Assembly: GCF_900102915.1 (NCBI RefSeq)
Contig: NZ_FNGG01000001.1
Coordinates: 62,001-126,000, forward strand
Direction: 5' to 3'
Source of the DNA: Salinimicrobium catena
Lineage (GTDB): Bacteria > Bacteroidota > Bacteroidia > Flavobacteriales > Flavobacteriaceae
DNA length: 64,000 nt
Shown here piece after piece: positions 36,401 to 45,715 of this stretch. The notes beneath the pieces were generated by a model. That model saw nothing but the letters and a program-made list of their open reading frames with translations, had not been told where the DNA came from and did no database searches. Positions within the stretch are counted from its first letter, which is position 1. The number at the start of each line of letters is the position of its first letter. The translations under genes were made by a program, and so were the position numbers.

Positions 36401-39400
36401 TTTCAGCGGCACTTCGATCTGGTAGAAGTTATTGGTGAAATCTGTTCCTATCCTGATAAAGGCCACGAGCTCTCCCTCGCTCCACTTAAGACGATCTACC
36501 AGGGCTTCGGCATGAATGTACATCTCCAGGTTCTTGTACTGCCTCATGTCTATCTGGAAATTCTTGTACACCGCACGCGCATCCTGAGGCTCCAGTTCGC
36601 ATACCGAAAGCGAAAGGGACTGTTCGTTTTGGCGGATGCGGGTATTGTTGTTCATCAGCTCTTCCCGATCCACTCCCGGAGGAAGCACATACGGAATTGG
36701 CTGCCGGTTCTCATTCTCTTCAATGCTCACTGCAGCCACCTGAAAGGAGGTCTCCTCATTGGCAGGATCAGACTTGTCCGGATCAAGGGTTTGGGTATAG
36801 CGTCTGTAATCTCCCCGCACCAGATCCATAGTTCCAAATCTTAGAACAGTTGGATCCTCAAAATTAGTTAGGTACATTCTCATGAACCTGATAGACCTGA
36901 AGTCGCCTATCCCTCCAATAGCTTCGGTGGGCTCATATATTGGCACCTTGAACTGCAACCATCTCACCGGCATCTCCTGCCCGTTGGCGAGAGTTGTATT
37001 GAACTGCTTCACATCTGTAATGTATTGACTGTTGTCAATGTTCATTCCCGGGAATAGCGGCACCTCGTATTCAAAATAACTGTCTACCGTGTTCATAGTA
37101 TTATCACGGTTGATATCTTCAACAGTGGGCAGGGTAGTATTCCCCCTGTCGGTATTGGTTACGGTTGGAGGAGAATTCCCCTCGATACCGTTATAATCAA
37201 AGTAGCGGTTTAAAATACTACCTTCAGCACTGAGGAAATATGAGTAGTTATCGGCCGCGGGATCGGGCAAATTGGCAAAGTTTCCGAATTCGGCTGCCTC
37301 TTCTGCATCGCTCAATCCGTCAAAACCAATGTCCTGGTTCAGCCTTTGTTCCCCTTCAGTATTAAACGCATAAATGAGGGATTGGTTTGAAGGCACTTTA
37401 CCAAAGACGGTTTCTGTAGTGTTAAGATCTCCTCCGTTTTCAGGAAGACCGTTCTCATATTGCTTTCGGCCGTCCTTTAAGACGTCTTCGGAAATATTCC
37501 CCAGGTTGAAAACCAGAGTACCCCCGCTATTTCCGGCATTCTCCGAATAGATGAATGGATCCATCATCCAGAATTCGATATACTCAACATTGCTTTGCTC
37601 AAAGTTGGTGGAGTTCAGGGCCCGGGTGATCCCTCCAAAATTGCTCGCGGGATCCTGAAGTTCGTTCGTTCCCGCAGCTGACGGGTTGTAGTTGTAGGGG
37701 CCTCTAATTCCGGGGTAATAAGCAAGATCCATAGTGTATAGCACCTGAGACTGTCCCTGCACTACATCCACGTTAGGGAAGATCTCATCTAGAAACACCC
37801 TTCTGGTGGCGTAACTGGAAAGGTCGGCATCTGTGATCCCGTCGGGGCGGCTGCTTCCGTAGAAAATAGGGTCAATGCTGTACCAGGCCAGTTTTGCCCT
37901 TTTGTAGCCCGTGGCCAGGTCTCCGTTGCCCAGCTCCCCTCCGAAACCTATTGGCACACTTGAAAGTTCCCAGCCCAATGGGTTATCAATGGAGATCGAG
38001 GTTTGAGCCGCTTCAAAATCATCTATATAGGTGGTAGCTTTGCCGTCAAATTCATTCCCTTTGGGCGCCCCGGGCAGAAGGTAAGCCACCTCCCCTCTCA
38101 GCGACAGGTTGGAAACCACATCTGTATCAATGTTGGGAAGTTTGTTGACCATGCGGGTCAAAAAGGGCACTTCGGTGGAATAATTCAGGTTAAGCCCAAA
38201 GATCGTATTGTTGATGGGTTCGTAGCTGTAATTGGATTTTTGGGTAAGAGGCCGCTCGTTCAGATTAAGGTAAGTGGCGCCCACCAGGAAATTCTCTGTG
38301 AACATATGCTCCACATTGATCCCGGTGAACCGTTTGGTCTGCTGCCCAAAAAGGGCGTTATTTTCGGTCGATACCTGGATAGGAATATTGGAAGCCAGGA
38401 GCGCCTCATCCAGTATCTGCACTCGCCCAAACTGATAGTTCACCACGTAATCCACCCCTTCCTGCAACACCCTTCCGCCGGCAGTCACCGTCACCGATCC
38501 CTGCGGCACGTTAAAAGCGCCAATGGGAATTCCTTCCACATTCGAGGTTTTGTAACGCCCGCGTAACTGGAACTTGTTCTTATCGGCCTGCAGCTGCTCT
38601 GCCTGTGTTTTGGTGGTATTGTAAAGCGCGCTGAAAACGTATTTTTCCTGGTTCGCGTTATAGGTTTCCGGAAATTCGTAATCTTCGGGGCCAGTGTTCG
38701 GATTGGGATCAAGCTTGTCAAAAAGGTATTTTCCGAAGGGCTCTACCGAGGTGAAAATAATGTTCCCCGTTTGCGGATCAACCGTTATTCCGGGAACAAA
38801 ATCAAAGAATCCGTCCCCGCCAATTATGGGATCTCCGTTTATTGTAAGATTGTCAAGGTTGAAAACCTTCAAAAGTGTGGTCTCTTCAACATCTTCGGGC
38901 AGCGGCACCCCGTCAACCCCGGTAATGTAATTGAGGGGCTGCGGATCTGTATAAACGATGTTCATCCTGAAATCCTCCCTTTCCAGCTGAAGGGCTCCTA
39001 GATTATAGATGTTCTTCATCATGAGGTCCCACACCGGCTCGTTCACGTTGGTGACCGAACTTTTTAAGAGTTTCACTACCAGGTTCTGTGAAATAGCAGC
39101 CTCTCCCGTTCCTCCCGAAGCATCTATTCCGTCATTGGCGAATTCCCCTACCTGGTACACCTCACCCCCCACGGTATACTGAAAGGCCACGGCCAGTATC
39201 TCGTCACCGGCAAGCCGTTGGTTCAAAGAAATATACCCCAGTCTGCTGTTGAGGGTATATTCAGTACGTCTTAATTGTCTCGCATTCTCCAGTTTCACGT
39301 AATCGGTACCCTCCGCCACCTGCAGGGGGCCGAATCCGCTTTCTACCGTGGCTATATCCCGAATGGCCGGAGTAAGCACGGATTCCTGTGGGCCGGTAAT

Positions 39401-40585
39401 GCCAAAAGGGTTCAGGTCGTTGTTGGTGTTATCGGCGTAAGCTCCCGGAGGCGCATTAAAAAATCCGGCAGGCGGATTCTCCAAACCAATATTACCTTCT
39501 ACCGGTGACTCCCCCAGGTCCTGAATTGCCACAATATTTCGAGAATCGGTGAGATTTTGGACGCTGTTGCTGCGATTGGTCACCCACACCTGTACCCGGG
39601 TGATCTGCACATTGGAGTTTATAAAAGGGTAATTTTCCAGCGCTTCATCGTAATGGTCCCGAAAGTAATGCGCCAAAAAGAAGTGACGATTCTCGTCGTA
39701 TTCTATGGCGAACTTTTCGAATTCCTGCACCGTGGCACCACCTTCCACGTTCACCGTGCGTCGCTCTGATTTCTGCTCAGAAAACACCCCGGTGATCCGC
39801 GTTTTTCCGAACTGCAGCTCGGTCTTGACCCCAAACAGGCTTTGCGCACCCTGGATGAGGGCAGAATTGAGCGGCATGTTGATGTTCCCCACCTCGATCT
39901 TGCGCACGATATCATCTTCGGTGGGGGTGTATTCCAGCTTTAACTGATTCTGAAAGTCGAAAGTGGATTCGGTGTCGTAATTGGCGGTAACCCTCAGCCT
40001 TTCCCCGATATTTCCGAGCAAACTCAGCTGAATCCGCTGATCAAAATCAAAGGTGAACGTACGGCGGTTTCGGGGCGAAAAAGCCGGATTATCGCGCTTG
40101 GAGTACAGGATCCCTAAATCTAAGGCCACAGATCCCTGCGGAATGAGCTCGATCTCTCCCCCTCCAAAAATGTTCTGAAAGAAATCTGAATTCACATAGA
40201 ACCCGGGCAAAAGATCTTTTTGCTCCTCTTCGGTTCCTTCTTTTCTTCCGGAAAGCGCATCTATCTTCTGCTGGAAGTAATTCTTCATTTCCTCCTGCAT
40301 CACCAGTTCCTCATACTCTTCAGGAGTAAGGATGAGCGGGGCTGAAATATTAAAATTTCCGAGGGTCTCTTTATAAACATACCGGTCTATCACCGGATCA
40401 TATTCATAAGAAGCTACAATGCTGTTAGGACGGGGCAGTTCAATGCGCCCCAGAGAATAACCTGTTTTAGTGGTATCCTGCTGGGTTTCGGTTTCCTGGG
40501 CCAAGGCAGAAAAAGGAAATGCCATTACACAAAGAAGCGCAAAGGCAAGTGAAAGCGGAAACCGATGATTGTAGTTCTGCCTCAA
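33443..40585 (-). CDS. sprA: SprA, T9SS outer-membrane translocon / gliding motility protein
   Basis: A 2380-residue protein with a signal peptide (FPLSLAFALLCVMAFPFSALAQ). SprA (Sov in Porphyromonas) forms the very large single-chain outer-membrane barrel through which type IX substrates leave the cell, and it is needed for gliding in Flavobacterium. Visible support: the length, the N-terminal run ELPRPNSIVASYEYDPVIDR, repeated SprA-type segments (for example GDEILAVAFQYTVGGEVYQVGE) and a strand-rich C terminus ending SGITLRYNFGN. The start is 6 bases after ruvA, an arrangement I recall from other flavobacteria. No frameshift is seen along 7.1 kb. Other T9SS core genes (porK/L/M/N type) are not in this window. 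Confidence 0.95.
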   Translation of the reverse strand: MRQNYNHRFPLSLAFALLCVMAFPFSALAQETETQQDTTKTGYSLGRIELPRPNSIVASYEYDPVIDRYVYKETLGNFNISAPLILTPEEYEELVMQEEMKNYFQQKIDALSGRKEGTEEEQKDLLPGFYVNSDFFQNIFGGGEIELIPQGSVALDLGILYSKRDNPAFSPRNRRTFTFDFDQRIQLSLLGNIGERLRVTANYDTESTFDFQNQLKLEYTPTEDDIVRKIEVGNINMPLNSALIQGAQSLFGVKTELQFGKTRITGVFSEQKSERRTVNVEGGATVQEFEKFAIEYDENRHFFLAHYFRDHYDEALENYPFINSNVQITRVQVWVTNRSNSVQNLTDSRNIVAIQDLGESPVEGNIGLENPPAGFFNAPPGAYADNTNNDLNPFGITGPQESVLTPAIRDIATVESGFGPLQVAEGTDYVKLENARQLRRTEYTLNSRLGYISLNQRLAGDEILAVAFQYTVGGEVYQVGEFANDGIDASGGTGEAAISQNLVVKLLKSSVTNVNEPVWDLMMKNIYNLGALQLEREDFRMNIVYTDPQPLNYITGVDGVPLPEDVEETTLLKVFNLDNLTINGDPIIGGDGFFDFVPGITVDPQTGNIIFTSVEPFGKYLFDKLDPNPNTGPEDYEFPETYNANQEKYVFSALYNTTKTQAEQLQADKNKFQLRGRYKTSNVEGIPIGAFNVPQGSVTVTAGGRVLQEGVDYVVNYQFGRVQILDEALLASNIPIQVSTENNALFGQQTKRFTGINVEHMFTENFLVGATYLNLNERPLTQKSNYSYEPINNTIFGLNLNYSTEVPFLTRMVNKLPNIDTDVVSNLSLRGEVAYLLPGAPKGNEFDGKATTYIDDFEAAQTSISIDNPLGWELSSVPIGFGGELGNGDLATGYKRAKLAWYSIDPIFYGSSRPDGITDADLSSYATRRVFLDEIFPNVDVVQGQSQVLYTMDLAYYPGIRGPYNYNPSAAGTNELQDPASNFGGITRALNSTNFEQSNVEYIEFWMMDPFIYSENAGNSGGTLVFNLGNISEDVLKDGRKQYENGLPENGGDLNTTETVFGKVPSNQSLIYAFNTEGEQRLNQDIGFDGLSDAEEAAEFGNFANLPDPAADNYSYFLSAEGSILNRYFDYNGIEGNSPPTVTNTDRGNTTLPTVEDINRDNTMNTVDSYFEYEVPLFPGMNIDNSQYITDVKQFNTTLANGQEMPVRWLQFKVPIYEPTEAIGGIGDFRSIRFMRMYLTNFEDPTVLRFGTMDLVRGDYRRYTQTLDPDKSDPANEETSFQVAAVSIEENENRQPIPYVLPPGVDREELMNNNTRIRQNEQSLSLSVCELEPQDARAVYKNFQIDMRQYKNLEMYIHAEALVDRLKWSEGELVAFIRIGTDFTNNFYQIEVPLKPTDFGAASASEIWPEENFLSLPLDLLQEVKAKQIGEPTLDATELKFYSEDLTPVDANTPYEVGDLRIGIKGNPSFGNIRMLMLGVKNGLPEGNSRDLCGEVWFNELRLTDLKNEGGWAAIVNMDANVADFANLSATGRRSTVGFGALEYGPNQRSREDLQQYDVVSNVNMGQLLPKKWGIKIPVSYSIGEELVTPKYDPEFLDLELETVLDNAATPEVREDLKERAESYTKRQSINVIGLRKDRVGESKPMPYDVENLTVSASYNQIDHRDFEIEDAFDQNVRLGATYDYTFAPLSIEPLKNVAVLDSSAYFALLKDINFNVFPSTISASSTIFRQYNEQTFREINLPPGFLNGIPTLYQRNFLFDWQYTINYNFTKSLSLNFNSSTNRIIRNYLDEENRPDTTTDIWDGFFNTGIPNQHFQSLQVNYELPFSKIPVLEFINTTYSYTGNFQWERGSEMFRFLDEIPDLGNSVQNSNSHKINANLEMQTLYDYVGLKKRTAQAAGTTIEERSRNVPTLKPEGAQEEGGEDDNRLSGGDKTYNTFVGLITAIKKIQVNYQENNGIYLPGYTNDIGFLGTWKPTFGFTLGSQEEVRYLAARKGWLTLYQDFNQQYSEVENEQLGINASASLLPDLTIELSAGRMYSETFSENYRVVGGQYMPLTPVTFGNFNISTILLGTAFNESTAESSATFQEFRDNRLEVARRLAVERGFNPNNTDAEGYPVGFGKTSQDVLLPAFLAAYSGKDAGEISLGAFRDFPLPNWNLKYTGFMRIPWFQKKFKRFSVNHGYTAGYTINQFQTNLDYDPENPTDVDQAGNYKSELLYSNVNLTEQFSPLVRIDMEMNNSVKILADVQKDRALSLSFDNNLLTEISGNQYTVGLGYRIKDLKFTTTVGGRQRILSSDLNFKADVSYRHNETIIRYLDVENSQVTAGQDIWAINFTADYALSKNLTALVYYDHSFSEYAISTAFPQTTIRSGITLRYNFGN

Positions 40586-40590
40586 GACAT

Positions 40591-41172
40591 TTATAATTTT
40601 TTAAGTGCAAGCTTAATCAATGACTCTACAGTGGCATCGGGGGCCTCCTTCACAATTCTGTCTACTACCTTCTCAGATTGCTTACGGGTGTAACCAAGTG
40701 TCTCTAATGCAGATAACGCTTCTTCGCGGTTAGTATTGCTCGCAGGGGCCGAAAGTTCATCAAATCCGAACACTTTTATGATCTTATCCTTAAGGTCCAG
40801 GATCACCCGCTGGGCGGTCTTGGCACCAATGCCTTTTATGCTCTGAATGGTTCCCACATCGCCGGCCGCGATCGCCTCGCTAATCTGCTTTGGCTCCAGC
40901 GATGACAACATGGTACGTGCGGTACTTGCCCCCACGCCCGAAACCGAGATCAACAGTCTGAAGATCTCCCTCTCACTCTGTTCCCAAAAACCGAAGAGGG
41001 TGTGAGAGTCTTCCTTTACCTGTAGATGGGTGTACAGGCGCACTGCTTCCGAACTCGGAATAAGCGCATAGGTATGAAGTGAGATGTGGATAAAATAGCC
41101 AACGCCGTTACAGTCGACCACTACATTCGTTGGATTCTTTTCAACGAGTTGGCCTTTAATCGAGTGGATCAT
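40591..41172 (-). CDS. ruvA: Holliday junction branch migration protein RuvA
   Basis: Tetrameric Holliday-junction binder that loads RuvB. The 193 residues show the OB-fold start MIHSIKGQLVEKNPTNVVVDCNGVGYFIHIS, the helix-hairpin-helix segments LLISVSGVGASTARTML (about 70-86) and IQSIKGIGAKTAQRVILDLKDK (about 108-129), and the C-terminal RuvB-binding three-helix domain (EEALSALETLGYTRKQSEK). ruvB lies 7 kb away on the same strand rather than adjacent. Confidence 0.97.
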   Translation of the reverse strand: MIHSIKGQLVEKNPTNVVVDCNGVGYFIHISLHTYALIPSSEAVRLYTHLQVKEDSHTLFGFWEQSEREIFRLLISVSGVGASTARTMLSSLEPKQISEAIAAGDVGTIQSIKGIGAKTAQRVILDLKDKIIKVFGFDELSAPASNTNREEALSALETLGYTRKQSEKVVDRIVKEAPDATVESLIKLALKKL

Positions 41173-41195
41173 GTGTTTAGGAAATCTTAATGAAT

Positions 41196-41226
41196 CAAAT
41201 GTAGTAAAATAAACGGGACGAGAAAA
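41196..41226 (-). promoter_or_regulatory. Promoter of the ruvA-sprA unit
   Basis: On the minus strand TACATTTG (41203-41196) matches TAnnTTTG; 19 bases upstream is TTTT (41226-41223) instead of TTTG. The leader to the ATG at 41172 is about 18 bases. Confidence 0.55.
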
Positions 41227-41300
41227 AACTAATCTTTTGCCGTAAATACCTTCTGAAAATGGGCTTTTCGAAAGATTTTCCAGCAGCGCCTGAAAATAAA

Positions 41301-41332
41301 AAAGCTGTTAAAGAAAATCCTTAACAGCCTTT
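41301..41332 (-). terminator. Intrinsic terminator after the malic enzyme gene
   Basis: An 8-bp core stem GCTGTTAA (41304-41311) / TTAACAGC (41321-41328), extended by A-T pairs past a one-base bulge, with a 9-base loop and TTTTTTATTTTC on the minus strand. Confidence 0.75.
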
Positions 41333-41355
41333 TAAATTTCACATTTTATTTATCC

Positions 41356-43650
41356 TTACATTCCGTCTTTCCTGGCCTTACGCTCCTTTTCCTGGGCGTC
41401 GACCACGGCCACGGCTGTCATGTTCACGATTTCTTCCACGCTCGCACCCAGCTGCAGCACGTGAACGGGTTTGTTCATCCCCATTAGAATTGGACCTACG
41501 GACTCCGTCTTGTTGAGCTCCTTGATGAGCTTGTAAGTACTGTTACCCGAGTCAAGGTTAGGGAAAATAAGCGTGTTCACTTTCATTCCTGCCAGCTTTG
41601 AGAACGGAAATTTCTTCTGAAGCATTTCCTTGTTCAGAGCAAAGTCGGTCTGCATCTCGCCATCCACCACAAGATCCGGGTAGAAACGGTGCAGGTAAGC
41701 CACGGCTTCTTTGACCTTTTCGGCATTCTCGTTCCTCGAAGAACCGAAGTTGGCGTAAGAGATCATTGCCATTACCGGCTCCAGACCAAAAAGCCTCACA
41801 GTTCTCGCTGTCATTTGCGCGATCTTGGCCAGTTCTTTGGCCGAAGGATCAATGTTCACCGAAGTATCACTCAAAAACAGCGGCCCGCGGGAGGTATTCA
41901 TCAGGTTGGTCGCCGCTACTTTTGAAACTCCCTTTGCCTTTCCTATCAGCTCCAACATCGGTTTTAAAACAGTTGGATAAGAACGGGAATAGCCTGATAA
42001 CAATGCATCGGCATCGCCGGCGTTCACCATCATGGCCGCGAAATAGTTTCGCTGGCGCATCAACAGCTCCGCATCATATTTAGTAACCCCTTTTCTTTTT
42101 CTTGTCTGCCAGTAAACTTCAGCATAACGAATGCGGCGCTCGTTCTCGTCATCAGATTTGGAATCGATGATAGCCACATCGTCTGCCTGGAAATCGATCT
42201 CGTGCATCAGTTCTTTGATCACATCCCTTCTTCCCAAAAGAATAGGAATGGCGATACCTTCGTCATGAACGATCTGGGCAGCCTTCAGCACATCCAGGTG
42301 ATCTGCTTCGGCGAAAACCACTCGCTTGGGATCCATTTTCGCGCGGTTCATCAGCAGTCGGGTGATCTTATTATCGTTCCCCATTCGCTCGAGCAGTTCA
42401 TCTTCGTACCTGTCCCAGTCCAGGATCGGACTTTTGGCCACACCGGTTTCCATTGCGGCTTTGGCAACTGCCGGCGGCACTTCGGTTATAAGCCTTGGAT
42501 CAAAGGGTTTCGGAATGATATAATCCCTTCCGAAGTTAAGGCGGGTCTCCCCATAAGCGATGTTCACCTGCTCGGGCACCGGCTCTTTGGTCAGTCTGGC
42601 AAGCGCTTTTACCGCCGCCATTTTCATCTCCTCATTGATCTTGGTGGCACGCACATCAAGTGCTCCCCTAAAGATGAAAGGGAATCCAAGCACGTTGTTC
42701 ACCTGGTTAGGATGATCACTGCGGCCGGTGGCCATAATGATATCCTTGCGGGTAGAAACGGCCAGGTTATAATCTATTTCAGGATTTGGATTGGCCATGG
42801 CAAAAACGATCGGGTTTTTGGCCATTTTCTTCAGCATTTCGGGAGAGACGATGTTCCCTACCGAAAGTCCGAGGAAAACATCGGCCTTTTCCATGGCTTC
42901 TGCCAGGTTCTTATATTGTTTCTTCACGGCAAATTTCTGCTGTAGCTCAGACAGATCAGTTCTGCCGGTATGCAACACGCCGTTAACATCAAACATTACG
43001 ATGTTACTGAGTTTTACTCCGAGAGCCACGTAAAGGTTCGCGCAGGCGATAGCAGCCGATCCCGCCCCGGAGATCACCACCTTCACCTTTCCGATCTTTT
43101 TCCCGGCAAGCTCCAAAGCATTCAGCAACGCAGCCGAGGAGATGATCGCCGTACCGTGCTGGTCATCGTGCATCACAGGAATATCCAGCTCTTCTTTAAG
43201 CCTTCTTTCGATCTCAAAAGCTTCGGGAGCCGCGATGTCTTCAAGGTTGATCCCGCCAAAGGTAGGCGCGATGTTCTTAACCGTATCAACAAACTTATCT
43301 ACATCTTTTGCGTCAACTTCTATGTCAAAAACGTCAATATCTGCAAAGATCTTGAATAGAAGCCCTTTTCCTTCCATTACCGGTTTTGAAGCTTCGGGAC
43401 CAATATCTCCCAGACCCAGAACAGCGGTTCCGTTAGAGATCACCGCCACAAGGTTGCCCTTGGTGGTATATTTGTATGCGTTTTCTTTGTCTTTGTGGAT
43501 CTCCAGGCAGGGTTCTGCAACACCGGGGGAATAAGCAAGGGAAAGATCTCGTTGTGTGGAATATTTTTTAGTGGGCACCACCTGTATCTTACCGGGGTGC
43601 GGCTTGGCGTGGTAGACCAGGGCCTCCCGCCTTTTGCGTTCGTTACTCAT
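41356..43650 (-). CDS. maeB: NADP-dependent malic enzyme with phosphotransacetylase-like domain
   Basis: Oxidative decarboxylation of malate to pyruvate, giving NADPH. The 764 residues hold a malic enzyme half (about 1-425) with [25 protein letters not shown] and the nucleotide-binding [14 protein letters not shown]-terminal phosphotransacetylase-like half (about 440-764) includes [19 protein letters not shown]-type segments. This fusion is the normal MaeB form, where the PTA part is regulatory and binds acetyl-CoA. It stands alone between a promoter and a terminator. Confidence 0.95.
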   Translation of the reverse strand: MSNERKRREALVYHAKPHPGKIQVVPTKKYSTQRDLSLAYSPGVAEPCLEIHKDKENAYKYTTKGNLVAVISNGTAVLGLGDIGPEASKPVMEGKGLLFKIFADIDVFDIEVDAKDVDKFVDTVKNIAPTFGGINLEDIAAPEAFEIERRLKEELDIPVMHDDQHGTAIISSAALLNALELAGKKIGKVKVVISGAGSAAIACANLYVALGVKLSNIVMFDVNGVLHTGRTDLSELQQKFAVKKQYKNLAEAMEKADVFLGLSVGNIVSPEMLKKMAKNPIVFAMANPNPEIDYNLAVSTRKDIIMATGRSDHPNQVNNVLGFPFIFRGALDVRATKINEEMKMAAVKALARLTKEPVPEQVNIAYGETRLNFGRDYIIPKPFDPRLITEVPPAVAKAAMETGVAKSPILDWDRYEDELLERMGNDNKITRLLMNRAKMDPKRVVFAEADHLDVLKAAQIVHDEGIAIPILLGRRDVIKELMHEIDFQADDVAIIDSKSDDENERRIRYAEVYWQTRKRKGVTKYDAELLMRQRNYFAAMMVNAGDADALLSGYSRSYPTVLKPMLELIGKAKGVSKVAATNLMNTSRGPLFLSDTSVNIDPSAKELAKIAQMTARTVRLFGLEPVMAMISYANFGSSRNENAEKVKEAVAYLHRFYPDLVVDGEMQTDFALNKEMLQKKFPFSKLAGMKVNTLIFPNLDSGNSTYKLIKELNKTESVGPILMGMNKPVHVLQLGASVEEIVNMTAVAVVDAQEKERKARKDGM

Positions 43651-43676
43651 AGTTCCCGTATTTTTTCAGGACATAA

Positions 43677-43684
43677 CAAAGGTA
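43677..43684 (-). promoter_or_regulatory. Possible -7 box for maeB
   Basis: On the minus strand TACCTTTG matches TAnnTTTG and is 26 bases before the maeB ATG at 43650. Upstream only TTTTA is found near the -33 position. Confidence 0.45.
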
Positions 43685-43740
43685 GGTTTTTCTACATTAA
43701 ATGGTAAAATTTTCGTGAAAAGGATAGGCGGTTTCCGCTG

Positions 43741-45666
43741 TTAAAATAGCGCTTCAGGCCGGACCACTTTGTCCAGTTTCTCCCGATATTCTTCCGGCAG
43801 CAATTCGAGGCCCAGCTGGTAGGAAGCGTTCATCCAGCCAAAGCCCGAGGTAGTGATATAGTCGAACTCGGTTCCCACGTTTCCGTATTCGGCGTAGACC
43901 TTATGGGTGGTATTCACCACATCATATTTTTCGGGAATGGTACCGTTGTAGTCTGCCGCATTTTTGGTGATCATCCACAACCAGCGGTAAATGAGCTCGT
44001 GCGCCTCTTTTTCATAGCCGTAGTTGAGCAACCCCTCCCACAACAGCATCTGGTGCGGAGCCCAGCCATAGGGGTAGTCCCACTGCCGCTGCACCTCATT
44101 GGTCGCCGTCTTTTCTGCGGAAGATTTGGCACTCGCCAGGATGCCGCCCCTGGCTTTGAGATCCTGCAGCAGGTTAGGAACCATCCTTTGTACCTGCTCT
44201 TCTGAAGCCATTTTTGCCCACAAAGGATAGAAGTTGGTAGCGGAAATATATCCTGTCTGTTCCCCTTTTTGAAAGTCGTAATCAAAGAAGCTTCCCTTCT
44301 CTTCGTCCCAGAGATAGCGGTTCATCAGATCTTTTCGTTTTTCGGCTTTTTCGGCCCAATATGCATCAGAATATCCTTTCCCTGAAGAATGCGTAAAACT
44401 TCCGCCGAAATATTCAGAAATGAGATACAGAAAATCCTTTTCATACTTGTACAAGAGCGAATTGAGATCAACCGTGTTGAGATGCGCGGCCCGATTCTCC
44501 AACCTCCATGAGGTGTCGTGCCCGCTTTCCCTCACACTGCGGTCATGCCTGAAATATTCATCCAGGTCCTTGTCTTCTATTTCTTCTGACTTGTATTTTT
44601 CTTCAAATTCAGCCGCAGGAAGACCATGCTTTGCGGCGTATTCCTTTAGCACCGCTTCAAAATGCCCTTTTTCGGTCTCGGGCGGAATACCTATCCCCTG
44701 CGCAAAATATCTGTTAAGGCCATTTTCGGTCAGTCTTTCTCCTTCTTCCATCCAAACTTGTTCGTATTCGGTGATGGCTGCATCAAGAGCTTTCCGCAGC
44801 CACACGGTATCTTTTTCTTCGGAAGCTTCAAAGACCTCCCGAACAAATGAAGACATGAACGGCGGCTGGGTGCGGGTGAGGTAATAGGAACGATTGGCGT
44901 TGAGGATCTTTCCGTAGTGGTTGATCTGGTAGATGAAATTATCGACCATAGCCTTTGCGAGGTCAACCCGGCCGTCAATGATGAGACCCACGCCTTCAAA
45001 ATAACTGTCCCAGCCGTACATCTCATTGAAGCGCCCCCCGGGCACCACGAACGGCACCCCTTTTCCGTTCTCGATTTTCAAGGCAAGTAATCCCGGCTCA
45101 TCGTTAATCGACTTCACGTAATCCGGAGTGATCTTCTGCGGAAGCACCACCACTTCAAAATCCGGATATTCTCTTTCAAGATTCTTGAAATATTCCAGCC
45201 CCACAGTATCGTTTGGGGGAACGTACAAACGCTGCACATCTCCCGATGCTTTGGTGTCCCGAAGAATCTTTTTCAGACCTTTTTTGTCAATGGTTCGGGT
45301 AAGGTCATCCCAGAAATAGTTTTTGATCCTTCGGGAAATGCGCTGCGAGGGCGGCTCTTTGATCTCTGAAAGGGATATTTTCAAAGTGTCCTCGCCTTTC
45401 TCCCTGGCCTGGGCAAGCTCCTGAAGAAGGTTGGACAGGTAATAGACCTCATTTATTGCTATAGAATCCCCGGCAATAGTGGCAGCCAAAAATGGCATTT
45501 TTGGCGAGTCTTCAATTGTGATCTTTTTGTCATTATCTGTGTCTGCAGATAGTAGCAGGCGCTGCATGTTCGGCTGCACCTCCAAAGCAAAATCAGGGGT
45601 TTGCGCAAAGATGACCCCTGTAAAGACGGACAATAAAGCAGTAATAATCCCCTTTTTCAGATCCAT
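43741..45666 (-). CDS. Secreted alpha,alpha-trehalase (GH37), fungal neutral-trehalase-like
   Basis: Splits trehalose into two glucoses, probably in the periplasm: 641 residues with a signal peptide ending VIFAQ. Both trehalase signatures are present, PGGRFNEMYGWDSY at 209-222 and QWDYPYGWAP at 528-537. Likely catalytic residues are Asp384 in RESGHDTSWR and Glu579 in PEKYDV. The sequence looks more like fungal NTH1-type neutral trehalases than E. coli TreA: it has the calcium-binding motif DTDNDKKITIED (42-53), NDEPGLLALKIENGKG, NTVDLNSLLYKYEKDF, and AEYGNVGTEF in place of TreA's glycine-rich GGGGGEY. No other trehalose gene is nearby. The queG gene ends 49 bases upstream. Confidence 0.93.
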   Translation of the reverse strand: MDLKKGIITALLSVFTGVIFAQTPDFALEVQPNMQRLLLSADTDNDKKITIEDSPKMPFLAATIAGDSIAINEVYYLSNLLQELAQAREKGEDTLKISLSEIKEPPSQRISRRIKNYFWDDLTRTIDKKGLKKILRDTKASGDVQRLYVPPNDTVGLEYFKNLEREYPDFEVVVLPQKITPDYVKSINDEPGLLALKIENGKGVPFVVPGGRFNEMYGWDSYFEGVGLIIDGRVDLAKAMVDNFIYQINHYGKILNANRSYYLTRTQPPFMSSFVREVFEASEEKDTVWLRKALDAAITEYEQVWMEEGERLTENGLNRYFAQGIGIPPETEKGHFEAVLKEYAAKHGLPAAEFEEKYKSEEIEDKDLDEYFRHDRSVRESGHDTSWRLENRAAHLNTVDLNSLLYKYEKDFLYLISEYFGGSFTHSSGKGYSDAYWAEKAEKRKDLMNRYLWDEEKGSFFDYDFQKGEQTGYISATNFYPLWAKMASEEQVQRMVPNLLQDLKARGGILASAKSSAEKTATNEVQRQWDYPYGWAPHQMLLWEGLLNYGYEKEAHELIYRWLWMITKNAADYNGTIPEKYDVVNTTHKVYAEYGNVGTEFDYITTSGFGWMNASYQLGLELLPEEYREKLDKVVRPEALF

Positions 45667-45715
45667 GGTAAAGATTTACCGAAGAAGTTACGAAAAATGG
45701 CAAAAAAGAGGAAGC

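Noticed and set aside
38003-38566. Plus-strand open frame of 187 codons inside sprA
   Set aside because: It is a shadow of the sprA reading frame on the other strand; composition is His/Arg-rich and no promoter or ribosome site is seen.
42202-42945. Plus-strand open frame of 247 codons inside maeB
   Set aside because: Antisense shadow of a highly conserved enzyme gene, with no recognisable domain.
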